A stretch of 64,000 nt of DNA. Origin: an uncultured Oscillospiraceae bacterium. GTDB taxonomy: Bacteria; Bacillota; Clostridia; Oscillospirales; Oscillospiraceae. Below, one piece after another: positions 1 to 8,051 of this stretch; the first letter of the stretch is position 1; every line of letters starts with the position of its first letter. The translations under genes were made by a program, and so were the position numbers. The notes under the pieces were generated by a model. That model did not search any database. It worked only from the letters and a program-made list of their open reading frames with translations, and was not told the origin of the DNA. Location of the stretch: assembly GCA_944387015.1 (NCBI GenBank), contig CALXDH010000004.1:29435-93434 (forward strand). Direction: 5' to 3'.

Positions 1-825
1 CTGGCTGCGGAACACTTGAACATGACTCAGCCCGCGGTGAGCCTTGCGGTCAAGGAGCTGGAGGCCTTCTATGGCGTGCAGCTCCTGGAACGGATGAACC
101 GCCGCATCTACATCACCGACGCCGGCCGCAGCCTGCTGCAATACGCCGACGCGGTGCTCAGTCAATTTGAAGAGTCCGTTCGGGTCCTGCGGGACAGCGG
201 CACCCACAGTCACTGCAGCTTCGGTATGACCGTCACCATCGGCGAATCCCGCCTGCCGTCGATTCTCAGCCGTCTGGCCCGGGAATTGCCCCAGATCAGC
301 GTCCAGGCCTTTGTCCAGAACTCCCGCCGGACGGAGCAGATGATCCAGCGCAATGAAATTGATTTTGCGCTGGTAAACAACATCACAGCGGTCTCTCCAA
401 GCCATGTGGTGGATTTTCTGGGACAGGAGGAGATGGCAGCAGTCTGCGCCCCGGCGTATCTCGCGGGACAAGCCTCCCTGTCTCTGGAGGCGCTGGCGCA
501 GCACCCCCTGCTGCTGCGGGAGCCCGGCAGCGGCACCCGCAACAGCGTGGACGCTATCCTGCAGACCGTGGGACGCAAAGCCGCTCCTCTTGTGGAGAGC
601 ATCAGCACTGCCAGCCTTGTCAGCTGCGCGGCGTCCGGGCAGGGGATCGCCATTCTGCCCCGCTCCCAAGTGCGGCAGGCTTTGGCCGAGGGCAGACTGC
701 GGGAACTGGAAATCGACGGCCCCACCTTTTCCCAGCAGTATTTTCTGGTCTACCATCGGAACAAGTACCTCACCGACGGCATGAAGCGGGTCATTAAGGT
801 CATCCGGGAGGAAATGACGTTTTAA
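1..825 (+). CDS. LysR-family transcriptional regulator, 5'-truncated by the window edge
   Basis: This is the C-terminal part of a LysR-type DNA-binding regulator. The open frame runs through base 1 without a stop. The first visible residues (AAEHLNMTQPAVS) are already inside the N-terminal winged helix-turn-helix, so the true start lies upstream of the window; the in-frame TTG at 16 is not the start. The recognition helix and wing (LAVKELEAFYGVQLLER, then ITDAG) are typical of the family. The rest is the periplasmic-binding-protein-like effector domain, about 180 residues. The effector and target genes cannot be told; LysR regulators often control a divergent upstream neighbour, which is outside the window. 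The truncation is an edge effect, not gene decay. Confidence 0.9.
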   Translation: MAAEHLNMTQPAVSLAVKELEAFYGVQLLERMNRRIYITDAGRSLLQYADAVLSQFEESVRVLRDSGTHSHCSFGMTVTIGESRLPSILSRLARELPQISVQAFVQNSRRTEQMIQRNEIDFALVNNITAVSPSHVVDFLGQEEMAAVCAPAYLAGQASLSLEALAQHPLLLREPGSGTRNSVDAILQTVGRKAAPLVESISTASLVSCAASGQGIAILPRSQVRQALAEGRLRELEIDGPTFSQQYFLVYHRNKYLTDGMKRVIKVIREEMTF

Positions 826-829
826 GCAA

Positions 830-864
830 AAAAGAGCGGCGCGTTTTTCACGCGCCGCTCTTTT
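830..864 (+). terminator. Bidirectional intrinsic terminator
   Basis: A GC-rich stem (AAAAGAGCGGCGCG paired with CGCGCCGCTCTTTT) around a TTTTT/CA loop, with an A-run on the left and a T-run on the right. It sits between the convergent LysR and XpaC-like genes and can serve both. Confidence 0.85.
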
Positions 865-868
865 CGGA

Positions 869-2029
869 TCACTCGGATCTCTGCTGTACCGCTTCGCCGC
901 TTTCGCCCTCCAGCCCGAAGTCCCGGGCCGCGGAGGCGGTATCCCGCTTCAAAATGGTCTCCATCACCCGAATGTCGCTGTCTACGTCCAGCGCATCCGC
1001 TTTGTACAGCTCGTCCAGCTGATGCTCAAACCCTGCCACGATGGAATCCATGGTGGATGCAATGCGGTTTTTCGCCTGCCGCAGGTTCTCCCCCTCCACA
1101 CCGGCAGCCTCAAACTCCGCATAGGAATCCAGCAGCTTTTGGGTGGTGGGGAGATAGTAGTTCAGGAAGGTCCCGATCCGGTCCTTTTTTCTGGGGTCCT
1201 CTTCCACCGCCCGGAAAATCTTGGCGGTGATCTCCTCAAGCCGGTCGATCTTGGCAGAGAGGGCCGGATCCGCAATGGCATCATTGGCCCGCCGGATCCC
1301 CCGCAGGATGCCGGAATATCCCTCTTCCGTCTCCTTGGGAGGCTGCTGGGCAGCCGCCTGTTCCTTCTGCCGCTGCTTTTTCAGCGCCTCATCCGCCCTG
1401 CCGCTGCGGAAGAGATACCCCAGCTCCACGTTCAAATACGCCGTGCCGCCGAAATATCCCTTGTCGATCATCTTGCCCAGGTCCCGCTCCACCCGCTTTT
1501 CCGGGTAGCCCAGCGTCCGGGCCAGCTCCTCCACCGGCATGGCCTCCCGTTCTCCCAGCACTGCCAGATACTTTTCAAACCGCTTGAGCTGGCGGTCCAT
1601 GGAAATGCCGCCGCAAAATAGCGCCACGCCTGCCGCGGCAATGGCCAGATACTGCAGAAGGTCCAGAAAATAGAACTCCATCCAGTAATCCGACCAGAAA
1701 AAGGCGTCGATGGGATCATTCAACCCCAAAATGCCGATCACCGCCGCCACGATGCCCACGATCTTGAGCTTTTTGGCATTGGATTTTTTCACCGCCGGGG
1801 ATTGGGTGACTTTTCGGGCCGCCTGCTGTGCCCGCCCGGGCTGAGCGGCGGCGGACTGCCGCGGAAGATCCGTCTGCAGCGGCGGAGCCTGGGTACGCTT
1901 CTTGCCGTCCCGACCAAAGAGCTTGACCAGCAGCACCACCAGCGCGATGGGGGAAAGGCCCACCAGGAAAAGCACTGCGATCACCACCCAGGAGACCCAG
2001 TCACTGTCCGATTTCCGCTTGGCAGCCAT
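869..2029 (-). CDS. XpaC-like (5-bromo-4-chloroindolyl phosphate hydrolysis family) membrane protein
   Basis: A 386-residue protein. A hydrophobic segment lies near residues 13-37, followed by a basic/Gln-rich linker and two more hydrophobic stretches near 90-140. Residues about 150-210 look like a small winged-helix/PCI-like module (VEELARTLGYPEKRVERDL). The C-terminal half contains the XpaC hallmark NYYLPTTQKLLDSYAEFE and is helical. The family is named for an old Bacillus phenotype; its biochemical role is unknown, and Bacillus relatives sit with tellurite-resistance-type genes, which are not seen here. It is the last gene of a minus-strand operon after the DUF896 gene, with a 3-nt gap. 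The ATG at 2029 follows AAAGGGGAA at good spacing. Confidence 0.75.
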   Translation of the reverse strand: MAAKRKSDSDWVSWVVIAVLFLVGLSPIALVVLLVKLFGRDGKKRTQAPPLQTDLPRQSAAAQPGRAQQAARKVTQSPAVKKSNAKKLKIVGIVAAVIGILGLNDPIDAFFWSDYWMEFYFLDLLQYLAIAAAGVALFCGGISMDRQLKRFEKYLAVLGEREAMPVEELARTLGYPEKRVERDLGKMIDKGYFGGTAYLNVELGYLFRSGRADEALKKQRQKEQAAAQQPPKETEEGYSGILRGIRRANDAIADPALSAKIDRLEEITAKIFRAVEEDPRKKDRIGTFLNYYLPTTQKLLDSYAEFEAAGVEGENLRQAKNRIASTMDSIVAGFEHQLDELYKADALDVDSDIRVMETILKRDTASAARDFGLEGESGEAVQQRSE

Positions 2030-2032
2030 GGT

Positions 2033-2242
2033 TCATTCCCCTTTCTTTTTCAGCTTGCGCTTGTTGCCCTGCTCGTCCACGATATAGGTGTGGTCCAGCT
2101 GGCCCTGGAGGCTGCCCAGCACAGCGTCGATATATTCCCGGCGCAAAGCGGCACGTTCCTCCGCCTCCCACTGGGTCAGTCCCTCCGGAGATTTTGCTTT
2201 CTTCGCCAGCTCATTGAGCCGGTCGATCTGTTTTTGATCCAT
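2033..2242 (-). CDS. DUF896 (YnzC-like) small protein
   Basis: A 69-residue protein with the DUF896 pattern: an N-terminal helix INxLAKK-like (DRLNELAKKAKSPEGL), then RAALRREYIDAV and GQLDHTYIVDEQGN. Family members are short two-helix proteins of Firmicutes, some linked to SOS induction, with no proven function. The ATG at 2242 is preceded by CAGGAGG. It lies between ylmH and the XpaC-like gene in the same transcription unit. Confidence 0.85.
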   Translation of the reverse strand: MDQKQIDRLNELAKKAKSPEGLTQWEAEERAALRREYIDAVLGSLQGQLDHTYIVDEQGNKRKLKKKGE

Positions 2243-2254
2243 GATGTCCTCCTG

Positions 2255-3052
2255 TCAGATAAAACGCTTTACCACAATGGAGATGCGGCCCTTTTTCGTC
2301 GTGCCGCCCACCTCTGTCAGTTCAAATTTACCAAAGCCCCGGGCGGAGACGGTATCTCCCTCCGCCAGCAGGTGATCCGGCTTCGTACACTCCCGCCAGT
2401 TCACCTGGACCTTACCGCTTTCGATCAGCGCTGCCGCCTTGCCCCGGGCCAGCCGGAAGCCGGTGGACGCCACCGCGTCCAGCCGCAGGGAGCTGACGGT
2501 GTCCCGCACCTCCTCGCACCGGACCTGCGGGATGTGCAGGTACTCCCCCGGAATCTCGGAGACCGTCAATTTTGCCCGGCCGGCGGAGATCCAGCTCTCC
2601 AACAGGAACGAGGCAACACTGTCCAAAACGATGAGGTCCGCCTCGTCCTCTCCCACCAGGATGTCGCCCACCTTTTCCCGGACGATCCCCATGCCCATGA
2701 GGCTGCCCAGGAAGTCCCGGTGGGTCAGATGGTACTCCTTTCGGAAGGAGGCCCGCAGAAACCGCAGCGGGCTCTGGCTTTGGGCATCCTCCGCCTCCAG
2801 CCAGTCCGGCAAAAACAGCAGGATCGTCCGCTCTGCGCCCTCATAGCCGCCCAATGCCGCATAGGCAGTTTCCGGGATCCCCGCCAGGTGCAGCAGCTCC
2901 TGGGCCATCACCCGCTGCTGCGGGCTGAGAAAATCCGTGGAGGCAGGGATATTGCGGCTGTGGGATTGCTCCGCCCGGTCCAGCACCTTGGCCAGCAGCA
3001 GCCGGTCTTCCTTGTCCGCCCCCAGCTTATCCAGCAGCTTCGTCTTATCCAT
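2255..3052 (-). CDS. ylmH: YlmH/RqcP2-type S4-domain RNA-binding protein
   Basis: A 265-residue protein. The N-terminal two thirds match the YlmH fold (LSPQQRVMAQELLHLAG; LGSLMGMGIVREKVGDI), and the C-terminal S4 RNA-binding domain is clear (LARGKAAALIESGKVQVNW, then GFGKFELTEVGGTTKKGRI). YlmH homologues bind the 50S subunit and take part in ribosome quality control with alanine tailing. In many Firmicutes ylmH lies in the division cluster (ylmD-H, divIVA); here it is instead translationally coupled to an ABC exporter, its ATG overlapping the exporter's last codons by 8 nt. Confidence 0.85.
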   Translation of the reverse strand: MDKTKLLDKLGADKEDRLLLAKVLDRAEQSHSRNIPASTDFLSPQQRVMAQELLHLAGIPETAYAALGGYEGAERTILLFLPDWLEAEDAQSQSPLRFLRASFRKEYHLTHRDFLGSLMGMGIVREKVGDILVGEDEADLIVLDSVASFLLESWISAGRAKLTVSEIPGEYLHIPQVRCEEVRDTVSSLRLDAVASTGFRLARGKAAALIESGKVQVNWRECTKPDHLLAEGDTVSARGFGKFELTEVGGTTKKGRISIVVKRFI

Positions 3053-4796
3053 GACGCAGCTCCTGCGTCCGGACCAACGCCGCGTAAGCGCCGTTCTTGG
3101 CCATCAGTTCCTCATGGGAGCCCAGCTCCGCGATGCGGCCGTCCTCCACGACAGCGATCCGGTCGGCATTGCGGACGGTGGAGAGCCGGTGTGCAATGAT
3201 GATGGTGGTGCGGCCCTTGGAGAGTTTTTCAAACGTCTCCTGGAGCTTGGCCTCTGTCACGCTGTCCAGAGCGGAGGTTGCCTCGTCCAGAATCAGCACC
3301 GGCGGGTCCTTCAGGAAAATCCGGGCAATGGAGATCCGCTGCTTCTGTCCGCCGGAGAGCAGGGTCCCCCGCTCGCCCACATAGGTGTTGAAGCCCTCAG
3401 GCATCGCCACGATGTCATCGTAGATCTCCGCCAGCCTTGCCGCCTGGGCCACCTCTTCCTCCGTGGCGCCGGGCTTGCCATAGCGGATATTCTCCAGGAT
3501 GCTGGCGGCAAAGAGGAACACCTCCTGCTGCACCACACCCACGTTTTGCCGGAGGGACTCCTGGGTCACGGTGCGCACGTCCTGCCCATCGATGCAGATG
3601 GCGCCCTCGGTCACGTCATAGAACCGGGGGATCAGCTGGCAGAGGGTGGACTTGCCGCCGCCGGAGGGGCCCACCACCGCCACGGTCTCGCCGGGACGAA
3701 TGTGGAGATCCACATCGTGGAGCACCGGCAGGTCGTCTTCATAGGCAAAGCTCACATGGTCCACGTCGATCCGGCCCTCCACCCGCGTAAGCGCTTTGGC
3801 GTCGGGGGCGTCCTTCATGTTGGGTTCCTCCCGCATCAGCTGGATGAACCGGGAAAGGCCCGCTGTTCCGTTGGCAAAGAGCTCGGCAAAGGTGGAGAGC
3901 TTGCGCACAGGATTGACAAAGGCAGTGATATACAGGCTGAAGGTAATGAGGTCCACCGTGTCCATACGGCCCTGCATGATGAGGTAGCCGCCCACAGAGA
4001 TCACCGCCACAGAGAGGATGCACAAAAAGAACTCCATCACCGCATTGAAGCGGCCCATGGCGCGGTGAAAAGCCCGTTTGGAGGTCTTGTAGCTGTTATT
4101 GGAGGTGTCGAATTTCCGCAGCTCCGCCTCCTCATTGGCAAATGCCTTGGCAGTCCGGATGCCGGAGAGGCCGGATTCGATGTCCGCATTGATGGTGGCG
4201 GTGCGCTGCTTGACCTTGAGAGAGGCATCCTGCATGGACTTCCGGCAGCGCCAGACCACCAGGAAGAACACGGGGATGATGAGGGTGATCACCAAGGCCA
4301 GCTGCCACTGAATGGTGAACATAATGGCTAAAGCGCCCACTATCGTGACACCGGAGATGAAAATATCCTCCGGACCGTGATGCGCCAGCTCCGTAATATC
4401 GAAAAGGTCCGCCGTCAGACGGCTCATCAGCTGGCCTGTACGGTTGCGGTCGTAATAGTCGAAACTCAGCTCCTGCATATGCCGGAACAGATCCCGGCGG
4501 ATGTCCGCCTCCACCAGGATGCCGAAGGTATGGCCGTAGTAGCAAATGATGTACGTGAACAACGACCGCAGAAGGTAGGCGGCAAACACCACCGCCATCA
4601 CCGCAAAAAAGGTTCCGTACGCACTGGTGGGCAGCAGCTCATACATGCACCAGCGGGAGACTGCCGGGAACGCCAGATCAATGAGCGAAATGGCCAGTGC
4701 ACAGCAAAGGTCCAGAATGAACAGCTTCCGGTGAGGTTTGAAATAAGACAAAAAGATCTGCAGAGAGGATTTCTGCTGAAACTCTCGTGTCGTCAT
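3045..4796 (-). CDS. ABC exporter, fused permease and ATPase
   Basis: A 583-residue half-transporter of the MsbA/BmrA type. Residues about 15-310 carry six membrane helices (for example ALAISLIDLAFPAVSRW and FFAVMAVVFAAYLLRSL). The nucleotide-binding domain spans about 340-575 with Walker A GPSGGGKST, signature LSGGQKQR, Walker B VLILDEATSALDS and the switch His in IIIAHRLSTV. It should act as a homodimer, or as a heterodimer with a partner outside this operon, since no second half-transporter is adjacent. Substrate is unknown; lipids, peptides or drugs are possible. The ATG at 4796 follows AAAAGGAG. It is the first gene of the operon leading to ylmH. Confidence 0.9.
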   Translation of the reverse strand: MTTREFQQKSSLQIFLSYFKPHRKLFILDLCCALAISLIDLAFPAVSRWCMYELLPTSAYGTFFAVMAVVFAAYLLRSLFTYIICYYGHTFGILVEADIRRDLFRHMQELSFDYYDRNRTGQLMSRLTADLFDITELAHHGPEDIFISGVTIVGALAIMFTIQWQLALVITLIIPVFFLVVWRCRKSMQDASLKVKQRTATINADIESGLSGIRTAKAFANEEAELRKFDTSNNSYKTSKRAFHRAMGRFNAVMEFFLCILSVAVISVGGYLIMQGRMDTVDLITFSLYITAFVNPVRKLSTFAELFANGTAGLSRFIQLMREEPNMKDAPDAKALTRVEGRIDVDHVSFAYEDDLPVLHDVDLHIRPGETVAVVGPSGGGKSTLCQLIPRFYDVTEGAICIDGQDVRTVTQESLRQNVGVVQQEVFLFAASILENIRYGKPGATEEEVAQAARLAEIYDDIVAMPEGFNTYVGERGTLLSGGQKQRISIARIFLKDPPVLILDEATSALDSVTEAKLQETFEKLSKGRTTIIIAHRLSTVRNADRIAVVEDGRIAELGSHEELMAKNGAYAALVRTQELRHG

Positions 4797-4831
4797 AGTA
4801 CGCTCCTTTTTTCTATGAGAATACGGGATAT

Positions 4832-4860
4832 ATCATATCATGATTCCCTGGCCGATGCAA
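4832..4860 (-). promoter_or_regulatory. Sigma-A promoter of the ABC exporter operon
   Basis: On the minus strand TTGCAT (4855-4860), a 17-bp spacer and TATGAT (4832-4837), ending 35 bp before the exporter ATG. Confidence 0.65.
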
Positions 4861-4865
4861 TGCAA

Positions 4866-4893
4866 ATCCCCGGATGCCGCGGCATCCGGGGAT
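4866..4893 (-). terminator. Perfect inverted repeat, probable terminator
   Basis: A 28-bp perfect palindrome built on ATCCCCGGATGCC follows the zinc-ribbon gene (minus strand). The T tract after it is short (ATTTGCATT), so termination may be partial. Confidence 0.55.
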
Positions 4894-4909
4894 CTGAAAA
4901 CGCCAATGA

Positions 4910-5848
4910 TCATTTTGTCACGCGGACGATACACTCCAGCACCTTGCCGTCCACCGTAGCCGTAATGGTGGTGGTTCCTGCAGAGACTGCCTTCACCACT
5001 CCACTGCCGGAGACCGTGGCGATACCGGTATTCTTGGAGGCCCAGGTAACGGACGACGTCGTCCCGCTCACCTTCAGCTGTACGTCCGGATCTCCCACAT
5101 GGGTGGTAAAGTCCGTGCTGCTGAGCTTGGGCGCGGAGCTGGAGGGGGTGGTGGTCGTCTGTCCGCTGCTGGTTCCGCCTTTCACCCGCACCATGCAGGT
5201 GCCCTTGCCGCTGCCGTCCGTCACCGTAATGGTAGCCTGGCCGGCGGAGACTGCGGATACCTTGCCGTCCGCGTCCACCGTGGCGATGCTCTCATCACTG
5301 CTGCTCCAGGTATAGCTGCCGGAACCGCCGGAAGCGGTCAGCGGAATGGGGTCATCCCCCACCGACATGGTAAATTCCGTTTTGGGGGAACCCAGGTAGG
5401 ACATGGTCAGCGTTTCCGGCAGGGCGGTGAGATCCGTCTCTTCGGCGGTGTCTCCGGTACCTTCCCCATCGTCCTGATCGTCGGTGTCCGCACCGACCTC
5501 CGGTGCAGTCGTATCCTCATCCTCATTTTCATCCAGTGTCGGCGGCGCAGGCGTCACTTCCTCCGTACCCGGGTCCTCTGTCTGGTCCCCCGCCAGCTGG
5601 TTGGCAATTTTATCGCCAAAGAGCAGGTAAACCAAAAGGGCGGCCATGATCAGGATCAGGATCACCAGAATGGGGCTGAGCAGATTGGGCTGTCCCCGCT
5701 TGTTGCCCGAGGAAGCCCGTTTGCCTCCTCTTCCACCGCGGCGGAGCTGATTTCCCCGCTGCAAAGCGGCCTCTTCCTCACAGAAGGGGCAGCTCTTATA
5801 GGTATCTGAATAATTCTCCCCGCAGATGGGGCAGCGCTTCATGGCCAT
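4910..5848 (-). CDS. Zinc-ribbon membrane protein with two bacterial Ig-like (BIG2) domains
   Basis: A 312-residue protein. Residues 5-25 form a zinc ribbon (CPICGENY, then CPFCEEE), followed by a basic Gly/Arg stretch, one membrane segment (SPILVILILIMAALLVYLLF, near 55-75) and a long Asp/Glu/Thr-rich linker. Two BIG2-type repeats follow (both contain IATV and a KAVSAG or SAVSAG motif before TxTxT). The expected topology is a cytoplasmic zinc ribbon and external Ig-like repeats. This layout is common for uncharacterised envelope proteins of Clostridia; its function is unknown. It is monocistronic, divergent from udk, with its own promoter. Confidence 0.8.
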   Translation of the reverse strand: MAMKRCPICGENYSDTYKSCPFCEEEAALQRGNQLRRGGRGGKRASSGNKRGQPNLLSPILVILILIMAALLVYLLFGDKIANQLAGDQTEDPGTEEVTPAPPTLDENEDEDTTAPEVGADTDDQDDGEGTGDTAEETDLTALPETLTMSYLGSPKTEFTMSVGDDPIPLTASGGSGSYTWSSSDESIATVDADGKVSAVSAGQATITVTDGSGKGTCMVRVKGGTSSGQTTTTPSSSAPKLSSTDFTTHVGDPDVQLKVSGTTSSVTWASKNTGIATVSGSGVVKAVSAGTTTITATVDGKVLECIVRVTK

Positions 5849-5886
5849 AATCTTCCTCCCCGCCGGATCAGCATTTTACAATTTAC

Positions 5887-5915
5887 ATAATATCGGCTTT
5901 CCTCTACGCCGTCAA
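5887..5915 (-). promoter_or_regulatory. Sigma-A promoter of the zinc-ribbon gene
   Basis: Minus-strand TTGACG (5910-5915), 17-bp spacer, TATTAT (5887-5892). Confidence 0.65.
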
Positions 5916-5963
5916 GCCTGCCGCCGAAATTTCGGGAAATTTCCCGCAGAAGGTCGGCAGCTC

Positions 5964-5993
5964 TTGCTTTTGGGCGAGCAGCTTTATTATAAT
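5964..5993 (+). promoter_or_regulatory. Sigma-A promoter of udk
   Basis: TTGCTT (5964-5969), 18-bp spacer, TATAAT (5988-5993), about 60 bp before the udk ATG. Confidence 0.6.
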
Positions 5994-6054
5994 AAACGAA
6001 AGAGCAGGCGGTTTTGTTCCGCCCTTGAGGACAAATAAAGGAGGATTTGGGGAG

Positions 6055-6672
6055 ATGAGCACGATTCTCATCGGCATTGCCGGCGGCACCGGCTCCGGTA
6101 AAACCACCCTTACCCGGCATCTGAAGGAGCATTTCGGCGAGGATGTGACCGTCATTGGCCACGACAGCTATTACAAGCGGCAGTTCGGGAAAAGTTATGA
6201 GGAACGGGCCAAGGTCAACTATGACCACCCCAGCGCCTTCGACACGGAGCTGCTGATCGAACACCTGCGGCAGCTGAAGGCTGGTCATCCCGTAGAGTGC
6301 CCGGTCTACTCCTACAAGGACCACAACCGCACGGACGAGACCGTGACCATTTATCCCACCAAGGTCATCATCGTGGAGGGGATCCTGATTTTCCAAAATC
6401 CCACTTTGCGGGAGATGCTTGACATCAAGATCTTCGTGGAGACCGATGCCGACGTCCGCATCCTCCGCCGCTGCCTGCGGGACGTGGAGGAACGGGGCCG
6501 CACCCTTCAGTCCGTGGTGGACCAGTATCTGACCACGGTCAAGCCCATGCACGAGCAATACGTGGAACCCTCCCGGAAGTACGCGGACATCGTGGTTTTG
6601 GAGGGCGGCCACAATCTGGTGGCCCTGGACATGATCATGCAGCGGATCCAGCACCATATCGACGAGGACTGA
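6055..6672 (+). CDS. udk: Uridine kinase
   Basis: A 205-residue P-loop kinase that phosphorylates uridine (and cytidine) in pyrimidine salvage. The Walker A GGTGSGKTT is at residues 9-17. Other family features are DSYYK, the nucleoside-binding YDHPSAFD, and the lid RRCLRDVEERGR. I start at the ATG at 6055 because AAAGGAGG (6038-6044) is well placed; a TTG 30 nt upstream would precede that site. It is monocistronic with its own promoter and terminator. A uracil permease lies about 22 kb away, so both salvage steps occur in the window. Confidence 0.92.
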   Translation: MSTILIGIAGGTGSGKTTLTRHLKEHFGEDVTVIGHDSYYKRQFGKSYEERAKVNYDHPSAFDTELLIEHLRQLKAGHPVECPVYSYKDHNRTDETVTIYPTKVIIVEGILIFQNPTLREMLDIKIFVETDADVRILRRCLRDVEERGRTLQSVVDQYLTTVKPMHEQYVEPSRKYADIVVLEGGHNLVALDMIMQRIQHHIDED

Positions 6673-6690
6673 ACCGATTCTTAAAACAGC

Positions 6691-6721
6691 AAAAAGGAGC
6701 CGCAATGCGGCTCCTTTTTTT
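6691..6721 (+). terminator. Intrinsic terminator of udk
   Basis: AAAAAGGAGCCGC / GCGGCTCC stem with an AAT loop, followed by seven T. Confidence 0.9.
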
Positions 6722-6797
6722 ACTGCGTATCCGGCAGAAAAGTTTCCTGTATCAACATCTGCCGACTCGAAAAATACGTGTGCTGTCCGCCGGGCTC

Positions 6798-7433
6798 TTA
6801 CACGCCGGCGAAATGAAATGCCACGCCCACCACGGCGGAGAGGACGATGAATACGATGGGATGCAGCTTCTTCGTGGGCTTGACCCAGTTGGTCAGCACC
6901 AGCAGCACTGCCGCCAGAGCGAGGCCTCGCCAGTCGAAGAGGCTCCCGTCCAAAGCGTACCGGTTCACGATGCCCCCCTCGCTGGTCCCCAGGGACACCA
7001 CATGGGTCAGCACCTCCAGCACCACTGCCACACAGGCCGCGCCGATCAGTCCCGTGGACGCCGGACGCAGCCCGTAGAAGGCGTTGTTCACATACCGGCT
7101 GTCCCGGAACTTCTTGAGCATCGCCGCCACGATCAAAATCACCACGATGGCCGGCGTCACCTCGCCGATGGTCGCCACCAACGCGCCCAGGACAGCGCCT
7201 GCCGTCCCGCCATGGCTGCTGCCCACTGTGAACCCCACGTAGGTCGCCATGTTGATGCCGATAGGTCCCGGCGTGGACTCCGACACCGCCAGCATGTTCA
7301 TCAGATCCGCCTGGGTGTACCATCCCGTGCTCTCTCCGATGTCATGGAGAAACGGCAGCGTGGCCATACCGCCGCCTACCGCAAACAATCCCGTTTTGAA
7401 AAACTCCCAGAACAGACGCAGATAGACGCTCAT
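6798..7433 (-). CDS. Chromate transporter subunit (short-chain ChrA), second gene
   Basis: A 211-residue hydrophobic protein of the CHR family. It opens with the family motif FKTGLFAVGGGMATLPFL and carries STPGPIGINMATYVGF, the conserved PGP-type motif. Short-chain CHR proteins are about half the size of classical ChrA and usually occur as an adjacent pair that forms one transporter. The ATG at 7433 overlaps the upstream stop as ATGA, so translation is coupled; a longer in-frame start at 7496 would lie within the partner gene and lacks family similarity. The substrate may be chromate/sulfate-type anions, but the physiological role in an anaerobe is uncertain. Confidence 0.88.
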   Translation of the reverse strand: MSVYLRLFWEFFKTGLFAVGGGMATLPFLHDIGESTGWYTQADLMNMLAVSESTPGPIGINMATYVGFTVGSSHGGTAGAVLGALVATIGEVTPAIVVILIVAAMLKKFRDSRYVNNAFYGLRPASTGLIGAACVAVVLEVLTHVVSLGTSEGGIVNRYALDGSLFDWRGLALAAVLLVLTNWVKPTKKLHPIVFIVLSAVVGVAFHFAGV

Positions 7434-7972
7434 GCTTTCCGCACCTCCCAGTTCTTCAGGACGATCCCCGCCAGCGCTGCGCCGATCACGAACCACACCG
7501 GCGAGAGGTCCAGAAATACACCGCCCAGCAGAACCAGCACGAAGATCACCGCTGTCCGCTTATCCACCACCGACTTTTTCAGCAGCTTCGATACGGCGTT
7601 GAAAATCAGTACGCACACGCACACCTGGATGCCCGCGAAAGCGTTCTGCACCCACGCAAGGTCCGAAAAGTTGGTGATCAGTCCCGCCAGGATGGAGATG
7701 ATGACCAGGGACGGGAACACCACCCCCAGCGTCGCCACGATGCCTCCTGCGATCCCCGCGTACTTCTGCCCGATGAACGTCGCCGTATTCACCGCGATGA
7801 TGCCCGGCGTACACTGCCCGATGGCAAAATAGTCCACCAGCTCCTCTTCTGTTGCCCAGTGCTTGTTGTCCACCACTTCCCGCTGCAAGATCGGCAGCAT
7901 CGCCATTCCGCCGCCGAACGTCATCACGCCCATTTTCGCAAAGGTCCAGAACAGCGTCCACAACTCTTTCAA
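7430..7972 (-). CDS. Chromate transporter subunit (short-chain ChrA), first gene
   Basis: A 180-residue partner of the next gene, with FWTFAKMGVMTFGGGMAML at the N-terminus and QCTPGIIAVNTATFIG in the conserved loop, plus several further membrane helices. I prefer the TTG at 7972 because GGGAGGAA lies 9 nt upstream and the resulting start (MKELWTLFWTF) matches the usual start of this family; the GTG at 7996 would read through that ribosome site. The two subunits are inverted-topology halves of one exporter in the known family. Confidence 0.85.
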   Translation of the reverse strand: MKELWTLFWTFAKMGVMTFGGGMAMLPILQREVVDNKHWATEEELVDYFAIGQCTPGIIAVNTATFIGQKYAGIAGGIVATLGVVFPSLVIISILAGLITNFSDLAWVQNAFAGIQVCVCVLIFNAVSKLLKKSVVDKRTAVIFVLVLLGGVFLDLSPVWFVIGAALAGIVLKNWEVRKA

Positions 7973-8014
7973 CTTCCAATTCCTCCCTGTCTCCACATAT
8001 TCTCATTCCGCAAA

Positions 8015-8051
8015 GCGGCAGGCACGCGGCGAAAGCCGCATGCCTGCCGGC
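8015..8051 (-). terminator. Hairpin after birA
   Basis: A strong stem (GCCGGCAGGCATGCGGC with GCCGCGTGCCTGCCGC) directly after the birA stop on the minus strand. It lacks a clear T tract, so termination is only probable. Confidence 0.45.

Noticed and set aside
1-825. LysR gene lacking its start as a pseudogene.
   Set aside because: The frame is open through base 1, so the missing part is outside the window.
6798-7972. Two short chromate transporter frames as a broken single chrA gene.
   Set aside because: Each has its own start, the conserved N-terminal motif and an ATGA overlap, as in genuine short-chain CHR pairs.
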